Positions 42,517 to 51,197 of a DNA stretch of 64,000 nucleotides are shown piece by piece. The DNA is from Hymenobacter sediminis. GTDB lineage: Bacteria; Bacteroidota; Bacteroidia; Cytophagales; Hymenobacteraceae. Below the pieces are notes generated by a model. It was not told the DNA's origin. It saw only the letters and a list, made by a program, of their open reading frames with translations, and did no database searches. Where the stretch lies: positions 434,001 to 498,000 of the forward strand of contig NZ_QKNS01000004.1 in the NCBI RefSeq assembly GCF_003231285.1. The letters are read 5' to 3'. The position numbers were made by a program, and so were the translations under genes. The number at the start of each line of letters is the position of its first letter. The first letter of the stretch is position 1.

Positions 42517-44472
42517 ATGCAAGAACAAGTAATACCCGCTGCCAGCGCACCGTACTCGACTTTCCTGTACGTGCTCATTCCGCTGTTGCCGTTTCTGGGC
42601 TTTCTCATCAACGGGCTGCTGAACCGCCGCCTGTCGGGCACGGTAGCCGGCATGATTAGCTCGGCCGCGGTGCTGGGCTCGTTTCTAATTTCGGCTACGC
42701 TGTTTGCCAATTTCCAGTATCCCTACACCGTCACGCTATTTGAGTGGATTCGGGTAGGCTCCCTGCAAATTCCGTTCTCCTACCAGATTGACCAGCTCAG
42801 CCTGATTATGCTGCTGCTGGTAACGGGGGTGGGCTTCCTGATTCACGTGTACAGCATCGGGTACATGCACCACGACGAGAACGTGGGCAAGTTCTTTTCC
42901 TTCCTGAACCTGTTCGTGTTCAGCATGCTGGTGCTGGTGCTGGGCGCCAACTTCGTGATTCTCTTTATCGGCTGGGAAGGCGTGGGGCTGTGCTCCTACC
43001 TGCTCATCGGGTTCTGGAATAAGAACACCAGCTACAACAACGCCGCTAAGAAAGCATTCATCATCAACCGCGTTGGTGACCTAGGATTCCTGCTCGGCAT
43101 CTTCCTGATCTACTCCGCTTTCGGCTCGGTTCAGTATGCCGAAGTATTTCAGAAGGCCTTCAACCAAGATTTCGGTCCTTACACGGTAGCCATTGTTGTT
43201 CCCATTACCTTGCTCCTCTTCGTGGGTGCCACCGGTAAATCGGCTCAGCTGCCGCTTTATACCTGGCTGCCTGATGCAATGGCCGGCCCTACCCCTGTTT
43301 CGGCCCTGATTCACGCCGCTACCATGGTGACGGCGGGTATCTACATGATTATCCGCGCCAACGTGTTGTTCACGCTGGCTCCTGATACGCTAGAAGTTAT
43401 TGCCATCATCGGCGGTGCTACGGCCCTGTTTGCTGCTACTATTGGTCTGGCTCAGAACGATATTAAGAAGGTACTGGCCTACTCCACCGTTTCACAGCTG
43501 GGCTATATGTTCTTGGCCCTTGGCGTGATGGGCTACAGCACGTCTCTGTTCCACGTCCTGACCCACGCCTTCTTCAAGGCGCTAATGTTCCTAGGGGCAG
43601 GTTCCGTGATTCATGCCATGAGCAATGAGCAAGATATGCGCCGCATGGGCGGTCTGCGGAAGTCGTTGCCCATTACGTTTATCACCTTCCTAGTAGGCTG
43701 CCTGGCCATTGCCGGCATTCCGCCCTTCTCGGGCTTCTTCTCGAAAGACGAAATTCTGCTGCACGCTTACCAGCACAGCAAGGCTCTGTACGCGGTAGGT
43801 CTGTTCACGGCTTTCCTGACGGCTTTCTACATGTTCCGTCTGCTATTCCTCACCTTCTTCGGCGAGTTCCGGGGCACCGAGGAGCAGAAGCACCACCTGC
43901 ACGAGTCGCCAGCGTCTATGACCCTACCCCTCATTGTGCTCGCCATCCTGGCTGCCGTGGGTGGTTTCATGAACGCACCCTTCTTCCTGGGTGAAGAAAA
44001 TGCCTACCTCTCCAATTACCTCGCGCCGCTGTTCACCTACTCCCGCAAGCTGAACCCGGAAGCATTTGGCTTAGAGGTTGACCATGCAACTGAGCTCATG
44101 CTAATTGGCCTATCAGTAGGCGCGGGCGTACTGGGTATTGTGTTTGCCTATGTGCAGTACGTGAGCCGCGGCGTGCGCCCGGCCGAGGACGAAGCGCACC
44201 GCTCGGCTCCCGAGAACCTGGTGTACCACAAATACTACATCGACGAGCTGTACAACGCCCTGTTCGTGCGCCCCATCATGGGCCTTTCGCGCGGTCTTTA
44301 CCGCTTCGTGGAGAACGGCATCATCGACCCCATCGTGAATGGCCTCGGCCGCCTGACCATGGGTGGCGGGCAGCTGCTACGCTACGTGCAAACTGGCTCC
44401 GTGGAAACCTACCTCATCCTGATGGTGGTAGGCATTGTACTGGTGCTGGCGCTAAACTTCGTGAAGTTTTAG
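42517..44472 (+). CDS. nuoL: NADH-quinone oxidoreductase subunit L
   Basis: 651 residues, an antiporter-like proton pump with about 16 helices and the long lateral helix at the C-terminus. Landmarks: FIGWEGVGLCSYLLIGFW (essential Glu), GATGKSAQLPLYTWLPDAMAGPTPVSALIHAATMVTAGIYMI, VLAYSTVSQLGYMFLALG and the His-containing FHVLTHAFFKALMFLGAGS. It is a full-length member. Confidence 0.97.
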   Translation: MQEQVIPAASAPYSTFLYVLIPLLPFLGFLINGLLNRRLSGTVAGMISSAAVLGSFLISATLFANFQYPYTVTLFEWIRVGSLQIPFSYQIDQLSLIMLLLVTGVGFLIHVYSIGYMHHDENVGKFFSFLNLFVFSMLVLVLGANFVILFIGWEGVGLCSYLLIGFWNKNTSYNNAAKKAFIINRVGDLGFLLGIFLIYSAFGSVQYAEVFQKAFNQDFGPYTVAIVVPITLLLFVGATGKSAQLPLYTWLPDAMAGPTPVSALIHAATMVTAGIYMIIRANVLFTLAPDTLEVIAIIGGATALFAATIGLAQNDIKKVLAYSTVSQLGYMFLALGVMGYSTSLFHVLTHAFFKALMFLGAGSVIHAMSNEQDMRRMGGLRKSLPITFITFLVGCLAIAGIPPFSGFFSKDEILLHAYQHSKALYAVGLFTAFLTAFYMFRLLFLTFFGEFRGTEEQKHHLHESPASMTLPLIVLAILAAVGGFMNAPFFLGEENAYLSNYLAPLFTYSRKLNPEAFGLEVDHATELMLIGLSVGAGVLGIVFAYVQYVSRGVRPAEDEAHRSAPENLVYHKYYIDELYNALFVRPIMGLSRGLYRFVENGIIDPIVNGLGRLTMGGGQLLRYVQTGSVETYLILMVVGIVLVLALNFVKF

Positions 44473-44476
44473 GCTT

Positions 44477-44746
44477 ATGCTAGGCGTTTTGTTTTTAGCG
44501 GATGTGTTTGAACCCGGCTTCTCCTTATGTGGAACCCTGTTCATTCTGCTTTGCTATTTGATGCCCGCTATTTTCGGGCGGCACCAACAGAACGCTCGCA
44601 CCTTATTTTTCCTGAATCTGCTCTGGGGCTGGACCATCATTGGGTGGTTTTACGCCCTTCATCTTGCGCTCAAATTGTCGCCTGCTGATAAAGAAGTTGC
44701 TGCTTCACATCAATTGTGGCGTCATCGGAATAACCTGATTAGCTAA
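44477..44746 (+). CDS. Small membrane protein resembling the phage superinfection-immunity (Imm) family
   Basis: 89 residues. Two hydrophobic helices are joined by a short charged loop: LCGTLFILLCYLMPAIF, then GRHQQNARTLFFLNLLWGWTIIGWFYALHLAL. The pattern Y-x-x-P followed by a short basic loop and F-x-L-N-L-L-x-G-W-T-x-I-G-W is the hallmark of the Imm_superinfect family (T4 Imm and bacterial relatives). In T4, Imm blocks DNA entry of a second phage. The gene starts 4 bases after nuoL and its stop overlaps the nuoM ATG by one base, so it is translated as part of the nuo operon. Whether it protects against phage or serves complex I is unknown. Confidence 0.65.
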   Translation: MLGVLFLADVFEPGFSLCGTLFILLCYLMPAIFGRHQQNARTLFFLNLLWGWTIIGWFYALHLALKLSPADKEVAASHQLWRHRNNLIS

Positions 44747-46215
44747 TGCTGACTGTCCTTCTCCTACTCTGGCCCGTGGCGGCCGCCCTGCTGCTGCACT
44801 TCTTTAAAGGCGGCGCTGCCCGGGTGGCGGCGTTCGGCGCGGCGCTGGTCGAACTTGTGTTGGCGGCCTACGCGGCCTTCACCTTCAACTCCAACCACGC
44901 CGGGCAATTCTCCTACAACCTCAACTGGATTCCTTCAGCTGGCATTCAGTTCGCGGTAGGCATGGACGGCCTCAGCCTGCTTCTGGTGCTGCTGACAGCT
45001 TTCCTAGTACCCATTATTCTGCTGGCCGCTTTCCGCCGCAACTTCGAGAACGAAAGCGTATTCTACGCCTTGGTTCTGTTCATGGAAACCGGTCTGATTG
45101 GCGTATTCACGGCGCAGGATGCCTTCCTGTTCTACTTCATGTGGGAAGTAGCCCTGATTCCGATTTACTTCCTGGCTGGTGTATGGGGTGGAGTGAACCG
45201 GGCCAAGGTCACGTTCAAGTTTTTCCTCTACACCATCGTCGGCTCGCTGTTCATGCTGGCTGGCTTCGTGTACCTCTACTTCCAGACTGGCGCTTCTCCT
45301 GATGGTCTGGCCGCGCACAACTCCAGCCTGGCTTCGTTTTACAACCTGAACCTGCCGGTTGAAACGCAGATGTGGTTGTTCTGGCTGATTTTCGCGGCCT
45401 TCGCCGTGAAGATGCCCATCTTCCCTTTCCATACCTGGCAGCCCGATACTTACACCGAGGCTCCAGCCCCGGCTACCATGCTGCTCTCAGGCATCATGCT
45501 GAAAATGGGTATTTATGGCTGCATGCGCTGGCTGCTGCCCGTAGTGCCGCTGGGCGTTGATCGGTGGCAGAACTTGGTGCTGATTCTGGCTATTATCGGC
45601 ATCATCTACGGCGCCATCATTGCCATCCGTCAGCAAGACGTGAAGCGTCTGATTGCTTATTCCTCCCTCTCGCACGTAGGCCTAATGATTGCCGGCGTGT
45701 TCTCCCTGACCCATATTGGCTTGCAAGGCGCCAGCATTCAGATGCTGGCTCACGGCGTGAACGTAGTGGGCATGTTCTTCATTGCCGACGCCATTGAGCG
45801 CCGCACCGGCACCCGTACCATTGCCGACCTAGGCGGCCTGACCCGCCAGGCGCCTGTCCTGACGGTGTGCTTCCTAGTGTTGCTATTGGGCACCGTGGCC
45901 CTACCCCTTACCAATGGATTCGTAGGCGAGTTCCTGCTGCTGGAAGGTGTGTTTGAGTACAACGCTTGGATGGGCGCCGTAGCCGGTGTAACCATCATTC
46001 TGGGCGCGGTGTACCTGCTGCGCATGTTCCAGCGCGTGATGCTGGGCCCGGATTCGTCGTTCACCGCCACTTTCACGGACCTTACCGGCGCGGAGTTGGC
46101 GCTGCTGGTGCCGCTCATCGTGCTAGTTTTCTGGATTGGTTTGTTCCCCGGCACCTTCCTGCACCTGTCGGAAGGCAGTGTGATGAACATTCTGAACGAG
46201 GTAGTAAAACGCTAA
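44746..46215 (+). CDS. nuoM: NADH-quinone oxidoreductase subunit M
   Basis: 489 residues, a second antiporter-like proton pump. Landmarks: FYFMWEVALIPIYFLAGVWGG with the essential Glu, FAVKMPIFPFHTWQPDTYTEAPAPATMLLSGIMLKMGIYGCMRWLLP, and RLIAYSSLSHVGLMIAGVFSL. The start codon overlaps the stop of the Imm-like gene, which suggests translational coupling. Confidence 0.97.
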   Translation: MLTVLLLLWPVAAALLLHFFKGGAARVAAFGAALVELVLAAYAAFTFNSNHAGQFSYNLNWIPSAGIQFAVGMDGLSLLLVLLTAFLVPIILLAAFRRNFENESVFYALVLFMETGLIGVFTAQDAFLFYFMWEVALIPIYFLAGVWGGVNRAKVTFKFFLYTIVGSLFMLAGFVYLYFQTGASPDGLAAHNSSLASFYNLNLPVETQMWLFWLIFAAFAVKMPIFPFHTWQPDTYTEAPAPATMLLSGIMLKMGIYGCMRWLLPVVPLGVDRWQNLVLILAIIGIIYGAIIAIRQQDVKRLIAYSSLSHVGLMIAGVFSLTHIGLQGASIQMLAHGVNVVGMFFIADAIERRTGTRTIADLGGLTRQAPVLTVCFLVLLLGTVALPLTNGFVGEFLLLEGVFEYNAWMGAVAGVTIILGAVYLLRMFQRVMLGPDSSFTATFTDLTGAELALLVPLIVLVFWIGLFPGTFLHLSEGSVMNILNEVVKR

Positions 46216-46263
46216 ACTGATGGTAGCCTGCAGCTGCGGCTGCTTCTGCTTCCTCCCACGCTA

Positions 46264-47673
46264 ATGAATTCAATCATTCTGCTTTCCGTTCTGGGCCTCG
46301 GTAACCTATTTCTAGGGTTCCGCCGCTCTAACCGGCTGCTACTTCCGGCTGCCATGCTCATGCTGGCGGTGGTGTTCGGTGTCAACTTTCTGGATTGGGG
46401 CACCTCGCAGTCGTTTTTCAACGACATGCTGGTAGTCGATAATTTCTCGGTAGCCTTCACAGGTATCGTGGTATTAACGGCCCTGGTGCTCCTACCCTTC
46501 TCTCAGAAATACGCGCAAGACGGCGAGGCCAACCTGGCCGAATACTACTCGTTGCTGCTGTTCTCGCTGGTAGGCGCCATTATGATGGTGGCTTACAATC
46601 ACCTACTGATGCTGTTTTTGGGCGTTGAAACTCTGAGCATTGCCATGTACGTGCTGGCCGGTTCCGATAAGCGCAACTTACGCTCCAATGAAGCAGCTCT
46701 GAAGTATTTCCTAATGGGCTCTTTTACCACGGGCATCCTGCTCTTCGGCATGGCCCTAGTGTATGGCGCTACCGGAACCTTTGTACTGCGCGATATCAGC
46801 TTTGCGGTACAGAACCCCGTCAATGCCTCGCTCACGCCTATGCTCTACATCGGCATGCTGCTGATGTTTATCGGTATGGGCTTCAAAGTATCGGCCGCAC
46901 CCTTCCACTTCTGGACGCCCGATGTGTATGAGGGTACGCCTACCTTCTTCACCGCTTTTATGAGCACGGTGGTAAAAGCGGCTGGCTTCGCGGCTTTCCT
47001 CAAGCTACTGGTGCAGGCCTTCCCCGCAGCTTCGGCCCAGGGCGTGTGGCTGCCTACCCTAACGGCTATGTGTGTACTCACACTGCTGCTCGGCAACGTA
47101 GGTGCCGTAACCCAAACCAGCGCCAAACGGATGCTTGCGTACTCAAGCGTATCGCATGCAGGCTATCTGCTGATTGGGCTGGTAGCGTTCAACGGGCAGT
47201 TGGAAGGCGCTTCGGCTAATGGCCTTTTCTTCTATTCCCTAGCTTATTCAGTAGCTACGGTAGCCTCATTCGGGGTGTTGAAGCTAGTAGCCGATGCCCG
47301 TATGCGGGAAGACTACAACGGCCTGAATGGCCTTGCCAAAACCAACCCGCTGCTGGCCTTCGTCATGACGGTAGCTATGCTATCATTGGCGGGCATCCCG
47401 CTCACTGGTGGCTTCTTCGGTAAGTTCTTTATCTTCTCGGCTGCCGTCGAAAATGGTTACATCGGCCTCGTGGTATTTGCCGTGGTTATGTCGATGGTGA
47501 GCATTTACTACTACTTGCGTCCCATCATTGCCATGTACATGCGCGATGCTGAGGATGAAACCACCGCTCCCCCCGTACCTGTAACAGGCTTTCAGTCGGC
47601 GGCTTTGCTGCTGCTGGCCTTATTAACGGTAGTGCTGGGTGTACTGCCAGGTTTGGTGGCCGGGATTCTCTAG
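46264..47673 (+). CDS. nuoN: NADH-quinone oxidoreductase subunit N
   Basis: 469 residues, the third antiporter-like subunit. Seen are FLGVETLSIAMYVLAGSDKRNLRSNEAALKYFLMGSFTTGILLFG, FKVSAAPFHFWTPDVYEGTPTFFTAFMSTVVKAAGF and RMLAYSSVSHAGYLLIGL. It closes the second nuo block; a terminator follows 23 bases after the stop. Confidence 0.97.
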   Translation: MNSIILLSVLGLGNLFLGFRRSNRLLLPAAMLMLAVVFGVNFLDWGTSQSFFNDMLVVDNFSVAFTGIVVLTALVLLPFSQKYAQDGEANLAEYYSLLLFSLVGAIMMVAYNHLLMLFLGVETLSIAMYVLAGSDKRNLRSNEAALKYFLMGSFTTGILLFGMALVYGATGTFVLRDISFAVQNPVNASLTPMLYIGMLLMFIGMGFKVSAAPFHFWTPDVYEGTPTFFTAFMSTVVKAAGFAAFLKLLVQAFPAASAQGVWLPTLTAMCVLTLLLGNVGAVTQTSAKRMLAYSSVSHAGYLLIGLVAFNGQLEGASANGLFFYSLAYSVATVASFGVLKLVADARMREDYNGLNGLAKTNPLLAFVMTVAMLSLAGIPLTGGFFGKFFIFSAAVENGYIGLVVFAVVMSMVSIYYYLRPIIAMYMRDAEDETTAPPVPVTGFQSAALLLLALLTVVLGVLPGLVAGIL

Positions 47674-47696
47674 CAGATTTCCTACCCTCTGACAAA

Positions 47697-47730
47697 CAAC
47701 AAGAGCGGCTCCATAAGGGCCGCTCTTGTT
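47697..47730. terminator. Terminator after nuoN
   Basis: AACAAGAGCGGC pairs with GCCGCTCTTGTT around nine bases, between the convergent nuoN and OmpA-type genes. Confidence 0.88.
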
Positions 47731-47757
47731 ATTTATATGCACCAGGCACTACCGACT

Positions 47758-49101
47758 TTACTTTTTTACTACCCGGATGCTGATGCGCCGGTTCAGGGCG
47801 CGCCCTTCAGGCGTGGTGTTCGGCGTGATAAAGTATTTGCCGCCGTAGCCTTTGGCCTGAATCCGGTTGATGTCAACTCCGGAGCTTGCCAGAACCAGCA
47901 TAGCCGTTTTGGCTCGTTCCTCGCTGAGCTGGAAGTTCTTCAGAGCATTGCCGGTGCTGTCGGTGTAGCCCCCAATTTTCACCATGGCATTCGGAAAGGT
48001 TTTCAGAATGCTGGCTACGTTGCGCAACTGCTGGAACGACTCGTCCGTCAGCGTAGTCTGGGCCGTTTCGAAATACACCCGGTCAAAGTTGATCCAGCCC
48101 TTGGTGCGGTTTACCGAATCTACCTGCATAGCTGGGTCGGCCAGAAAAGTGTACAGCCGATTTTCGGTTGAGGTAGCGCCCACTTTTTGAGTAGTACCAT
48201 CAGCTAGACGAAGAATTAAGGGCTGACCCGTGTCGTAGATATATTTGTCGTTGACGGGGTCGTAGCGGCCTGCTGCGGTGGCATTGGAGGTGGCTGGGGG
48301 GGTAGCGGCCGTACTAGTCGTAACTAGCCCAGCTACGGAACTGCCCGTGTTGTTGCCCGAATCGTGACCGAAAAAGTAACCCAGTCCGACTGCCGTCAGG
48401 AGTAATACCCCCCATATCCAGGGCTGGCTGGCAATAGACGATGGGGCGGGCGCGGGCGCTACCGGAGCCGGCGTGAAGGTGCGACCGCCGCCAACCGGCA
48501 TCCAGGCGCCATTGCTTGGCGCAGTCTCGGCCAGGGCAGTAGTTTTGGCTACATCTGGTAGAGGAGTCGGCTCACGTCTGGTATCAGCGGCATGTGGGTG
48601 GGCTGCACCAGCAAGCATAAGTCGCCGGAGGCCATCTTCGTCTTGCTGGAGCCACCGGGCCAGGGCTGGCGCATCGAAGTTGTGCTCCTGGCTGTACTCG
48701 CCGGCTATGCCCAGGGCCGCTACCGCCGTTACGCTCAGCAAGTGTGTGACGGCGGCCGAGCTTACTCCGGCAGCGGCAGCTATGCGCAACCCCGTAAAAT
48801 GATAGCCTTCGCCTAACAGGCCGCGCATCAACGCCTCGCCGCGCTGCAGCCAGTTTTCTTGACCCGGCCCGGTAATGGTTTCCAGAACGCTGGCCCCGTA
48901 GGCCTCCCGACTAAGTTTCCAAATGGCTTCCGGACCATCAGGCCCGGCCGCTCTACCAGCCAGGGAGTGTGCTACTAGGGGTACAATTTGCCCCAATGCG
49001 CCCCATATGGCGGTCGGGTTTTCGTGAATGTCTTGCGCTAACCGACTTACAATTTCATCGGTAAAGAATACCTGAGAGGTGTGTGATGTAGTGTTCTCCA
49101 T
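47758..49101 (-). CDS. DUF937-OmpA fusion membrane protein
   Basis: 447 residues from 49101 (MENTTSHTSQVFF); the frame is open to 49143 but that start lies upstream of a better context. Residues 1 to about 170 are a helical DUF937-type domain with no signal peptide. A Pro/Ala/Thr linker leads to a single membrane helix (WIWGVLLLTAVGLGYFFG, about 240), a Thr/Ala-rich stretch, and a C-terminal OmpA peptidoglycan-binding domain (about 335-447: VYFETAQTTLTDESFQQL, GYTDSTGNALKNFQLSEERAKT, GVDINRIQAKGYGG). This suggests an inner-membrane protein with cytoplasmic DUF937 and periplasmic OmpA parts. The function is unknown. Confidence 0.85.
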   Translation of the reverse strand: MENTTSHTSQVFFTDEIVSRLAQDIHENPTAIWGALGQIVPLVAHSLAGRAAGPDGPEAIWKLSREAYGASVLETITGPGQENWLQRGEALMRGLLGEGYHFTGLRIAAAAGVSSAAVTHLLSVTAVAALGIAGEYSQEHNFDAPALARWLQQDEDGLRRLMLAGAAHPHAADTRREPTPLPDVAKTTALAETAPSNGAWMPVGGGRTFTPAPVAPAPAPSSIASQPWIWGVLLLTAVGLGYFFGHDSGNNTGSSVAGLVTTSTAATPPATSNATAAGRYDPVNDKYIYDTGQPLILRLADGTTQKVGATSTENRLYTFLADPAMQVDSVNRTKGWINFDRVYFETAQTTLTDESFQQLRNVASILKTFPNAMVKIGGYTDSTGNALKNFQLSEERAKTAMLVLASSGVDINRIQAKGYGGKYFITPNTTPEGRALNRRISIRVVKK

Positions 49102-49264
49102 GATTATGCTTTCCCTTACTGTCCAACATAGCACAAAGTACAATTAATTATTAAAATCATTACGTAATGGTGCATTAATAAATTCTCACTATTGCCACTG
49201 TAACCTTCTCTGGTTGAGCTACAAATCACTCACACGGCACTATCTCCCTACCCTACTTGTCCTG

Positions 49265-50053
49265 TCAAACCCGCCGCAGTATCGTCTCTTGGTCGGCATA
49301 CACAATGGCATCGTCGGCGAAGGGCTCATCGCCCCGAAACTTTTGTAGCAACCGGGCCGTGGTTACAATATCTTTTTGGCAGTAGCGCGCAATGCGGGGC
49401 AGGTCATTCTCCTCGTAGTACACCCGAGCTACATCCTTGCCTTGGATGTCGTCTTTGGGGGTAGGGATGCCAAACATAGCCGCCAGCAAACTCAGAGACG
49501 TGAAGGATTTTCGGTCGCCGAATTTCCAGAGTTCCATCGTATCCAGATGCGGCACTTCCCAGGGCTTTTTGCCGGCTACATCTAAGTGAGATGGCAGAGG
49601 CAGCCCGTTGATAAGCATGCGGCGTGAGAGGTAGGGTAGGTCGAACTCCTTAGCGTTGTGCCCGCACAGCCGGAAATGAGGACGGTGGCTGATGACGGCA
49701 CTGAATTCTTGAAGCAGTTGCCGCTCATCGTGCCCATAAAAGGATTTCACACTGAAGCGTAGCTCTCCATCAGCCCCGTACCGAAACCGCCCCAGCGAAA
49801 TGCACACTACCCGGCCAAACTCGGCGTAAATGCCTGCCTGCTCAAACAAAGCAGCCGCGTGCAGGGCATCAGGTAAGGGCGCAATGTGGTCGTGGTGAGA
49901 AATCCAGCCTTTCTCGCGCCGCAGGGCGTGGCACTTGTGTTCCCACAGCTCCTTTAGCATCTCCTCCAAGTCGTCGTGGCAACTCACACAGGGCACGGTT
50001 TCAATGTCGAGCACGAACACCTCATCAAGTTTCAGGTCGCGGAGCAGGCGCAT
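49265..50053 (-). CDS. 3'-5' exonuclease, DEDDy type (PolB-exonuclease-like)
   Basis: 262 residues from 50053 (MRLLRDLKLDEVFVLDIETVP); an open frame to 50386 is antisense to the sdpI gene and not believed. Exonuclease motifs: Exo I DIETVP (Asp, Glu), Exo II HNAKEFDLPYLSRR, and Exo III YCQKDIVTTARLL with Tyr-x3-Asp, so of the DEDDy class. The family (DNA_pol_B_exo2-like) is related to the proofreading domain of family B polymerases. It is stand-alone and probably acts on DNA or RNA ends. The interval 49102-49264 is AT-rich and empty. Confidence 0.85.
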   Translation of the reverse strand: MRLLRDLKLDEVFVLDIETVPCVSCHDDLEEMLKELWEHKCHALRREKGWISHHDHIAPLPDALHAAALFEQAGIYAEFGRVVCISLGRFRYGADGELRFSVKSFYGHDERQLLQEFSAVISHRPHFRLCGHNAKEFDLPYLSRRMLINGLPLPSHLDVAGKKPWEVPHLDTMELWKFGDRKSFTSLSLLAAMFGIPTPKDDIQGKDVARVYYEENDLPRIARYCQKDIVTTARLLQKFRGDEPFADDAIVYADQETILRRV

Positions 50054-50172
50054 ACAGGCACGGGTAGGAAGCGAGGGGGAAGAATAGGAAAGATAGAAGA
50101 AACCGCCAGAATTGAATTGTTTGCTGGCTTTATTGCTACCCCGCGGGCCGTTCTCCTGATCTACCTCGTTCC

Positions 50173-50832
50173 TTACTTTGCCGCGGCCATTTCCTGCCGG
50201 TATAGCCAATAGGAGTACGCGTACACGGCAACCGTTGTACCGAGCACGCCTGCCACTAGCACGCCCATGCCTACCTCCCCTGACCAGGCCAAAGCCAAAA
50301 ACGCGCTCAGCACTCCGGTAGCAAAGAACAGCCATCCGCCCAGGCGGTGCGTGCGCGCCCAAATCAGCGGAAACTCCAGGGCCCAAGGCGTTTTGAACCC
50401 GACAAAGTAGTTGGGCTGCACGGCGGTCAGGTAGTTGCCCATGAGGGCAAAGAACACGCCCATGACAACCGCCAGCCCCCGACCCGGCTGCACGGCGGGG
50501 TGCAGGGCCGCGTAGAGGCTGAACAGGCTGAGGCCGCTCATTAGGGCCACCAGTATCAGCTGCAGTTTCTGATAGTTCGTGGTGTTGGCATCCAGCCGCC
50601 TTTTAGGGTCGAGGCGGGGTAGGAAAGTTAGCAGCAGATAAGTACCTACCGGCAAGCCCAGGCACAGCAGCCACATGTTCTCTTTGGCCGTGAAGCCATC
50701 GGCAGTGCCGACCGCATTGAAGTGGGTAGGAATCTGGGCCGGTAGCGCGGGCCAGGTATACGCCAGATATGCAACCGGCAGCACCAGCGCTAACAGCATC
50801 AATAGTGTCCAGATAGAGAAAGTAGGCTTCAT
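50173..50832 (-). CDS. sdpI: SdpI-family membrane protein
   Basis: 219 residues with about six helices. The N-terminal DUF1648 part (PALPAQIPTHFNAVGTADGF) and the C-terminal SdpI signature (PNYFVGFKTPWALEFPLIWARTHRLGGWLF) are both present. In Bacillus, SdpI gives immunity to the SdpC toxin and acts as signal receptor, sequestering SdpR at the membrane. Its ATG overlaps the end of the upstream regulator gene by four bases. No sdpABC toxin genes are in the window, as is usual outside Bacillus, so immunity to a self-made toxin cannot be assumed. Confidence 0.88.
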   Translation of the reverse strand: MKPTFSIWTLLMLLALVLPVAYLAYTWPALPAQIPTHFNAVGTADGFTAKENMWLLCLGLPVGTYLLLTFLPRLDPKRRLDANTTNYQKLQLILVALMSGLSLFSLYAALHPAVQPGRGLAVVMGVFFALMGNYLTAVQPNYFVGFKTPWALEFPLIWARTHRLGGWLFFATGVLSAFLALAWSGEVGMGVLVAGVLGTTVAVYAYSYWLYRQEMAAAK

Positions 50833-51107
50833 AGGTTCGCACTAGTATCGTTACTGGGTTTAAATTGTAGGAGCCAGCTCAGCAGCTCGTCCATCACGGT
50901 CATGTTCAGGGTGTAAGTCACAAACTGGCCCTGTTTATCGCTCGTCACCAGCTCGGCCTGGCGAAGCAAATCGAGGTGGTGGCTGATGGTAGGCTTCGAG
51001 AACTGGAAGTGTTCGGCTATTTCGCCGGCGGTGCGCGGCTGCTCGCGCAGCAACTCCAGAATAGCACGGCGCGTGGGGTCGTTGAGGGTTTTGAAGAGAG
51101 CGTTCAA
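50829..51107 (-). CDS. sdpR: SdpR-like ArsR-family autorepressor
   Basis: 92 residues, almost only a winged helix: FKTLNDPTRRAILELLREQPRTAGEIAEHF, KPTISHHLDLLRQAELV (recognition helix) and KQGQFVTYTLN (wing). The length and the coupling to sdpI identify it as SdpR type. It is expected to repress its own operon until SdpI withdraws it; the palindrome at 51120-51139 in the divergent spacer is a good operator candidate. Confidence 0.88.
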   Translation of the reverse strand: MNALFKTLNDPTRRAILELLREQPRTAGEIAEHFQFSKPTISHHLDLLRQAELVTSDKQGQFVTYTLNMTVMDELLSWLLQFKPSNDTSANL

Positions 51108-51119
51108 GATTGATTAGGT

Positions 51120-51139
51120 ATTTAGACAAATATCTAATT
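51120..51139. promoter_or_regulatory. Candidate SdpR operator
   Basis: TTAGA (51122-51126) and TCTAA (51133-51137) form an inverted repeat around six bases. Extending to ATTTAGA / TCTAATT keeps 6 of 7 pairs. It lies 13-30 bases upstream of the sdpR start, a position suited to autorepression. Confidence 0.5.
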
Positions 51140-51168
51140 ATTTCTGAAAGAAGCAACATTGCCCTATC

Positions 51169-51176
51169 TATATTTG
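51169..51176 (+). promoter_or_regulatory. -7 element TATATTTG of the DUF2314 lipoprotein gene
   Basis: A TAnnTTTG match whose start point would be near 51179, which favours the protein start at 51198 over the longer frame from 51159. No -33 box is clear. Confidence 0.4.
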
Positions 51177-51197
51177 AACGGCACCTCTTCTTCACTC

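Noticed and set aside
47737-48171. A 144-codon plus-strand frame after nuoN
   Set aside because: Antisense to the OmpA domain, no motif, and it begins inside the spacer just after a terminator.
50054-50386. N-terminal extension of the exonuclease frame up to 50386
   Set aside because: It overlaps the sdpI coding sequence on the same strand in another frame and has low-complexity content; the motif-bearing protein starts naturally at 50053.
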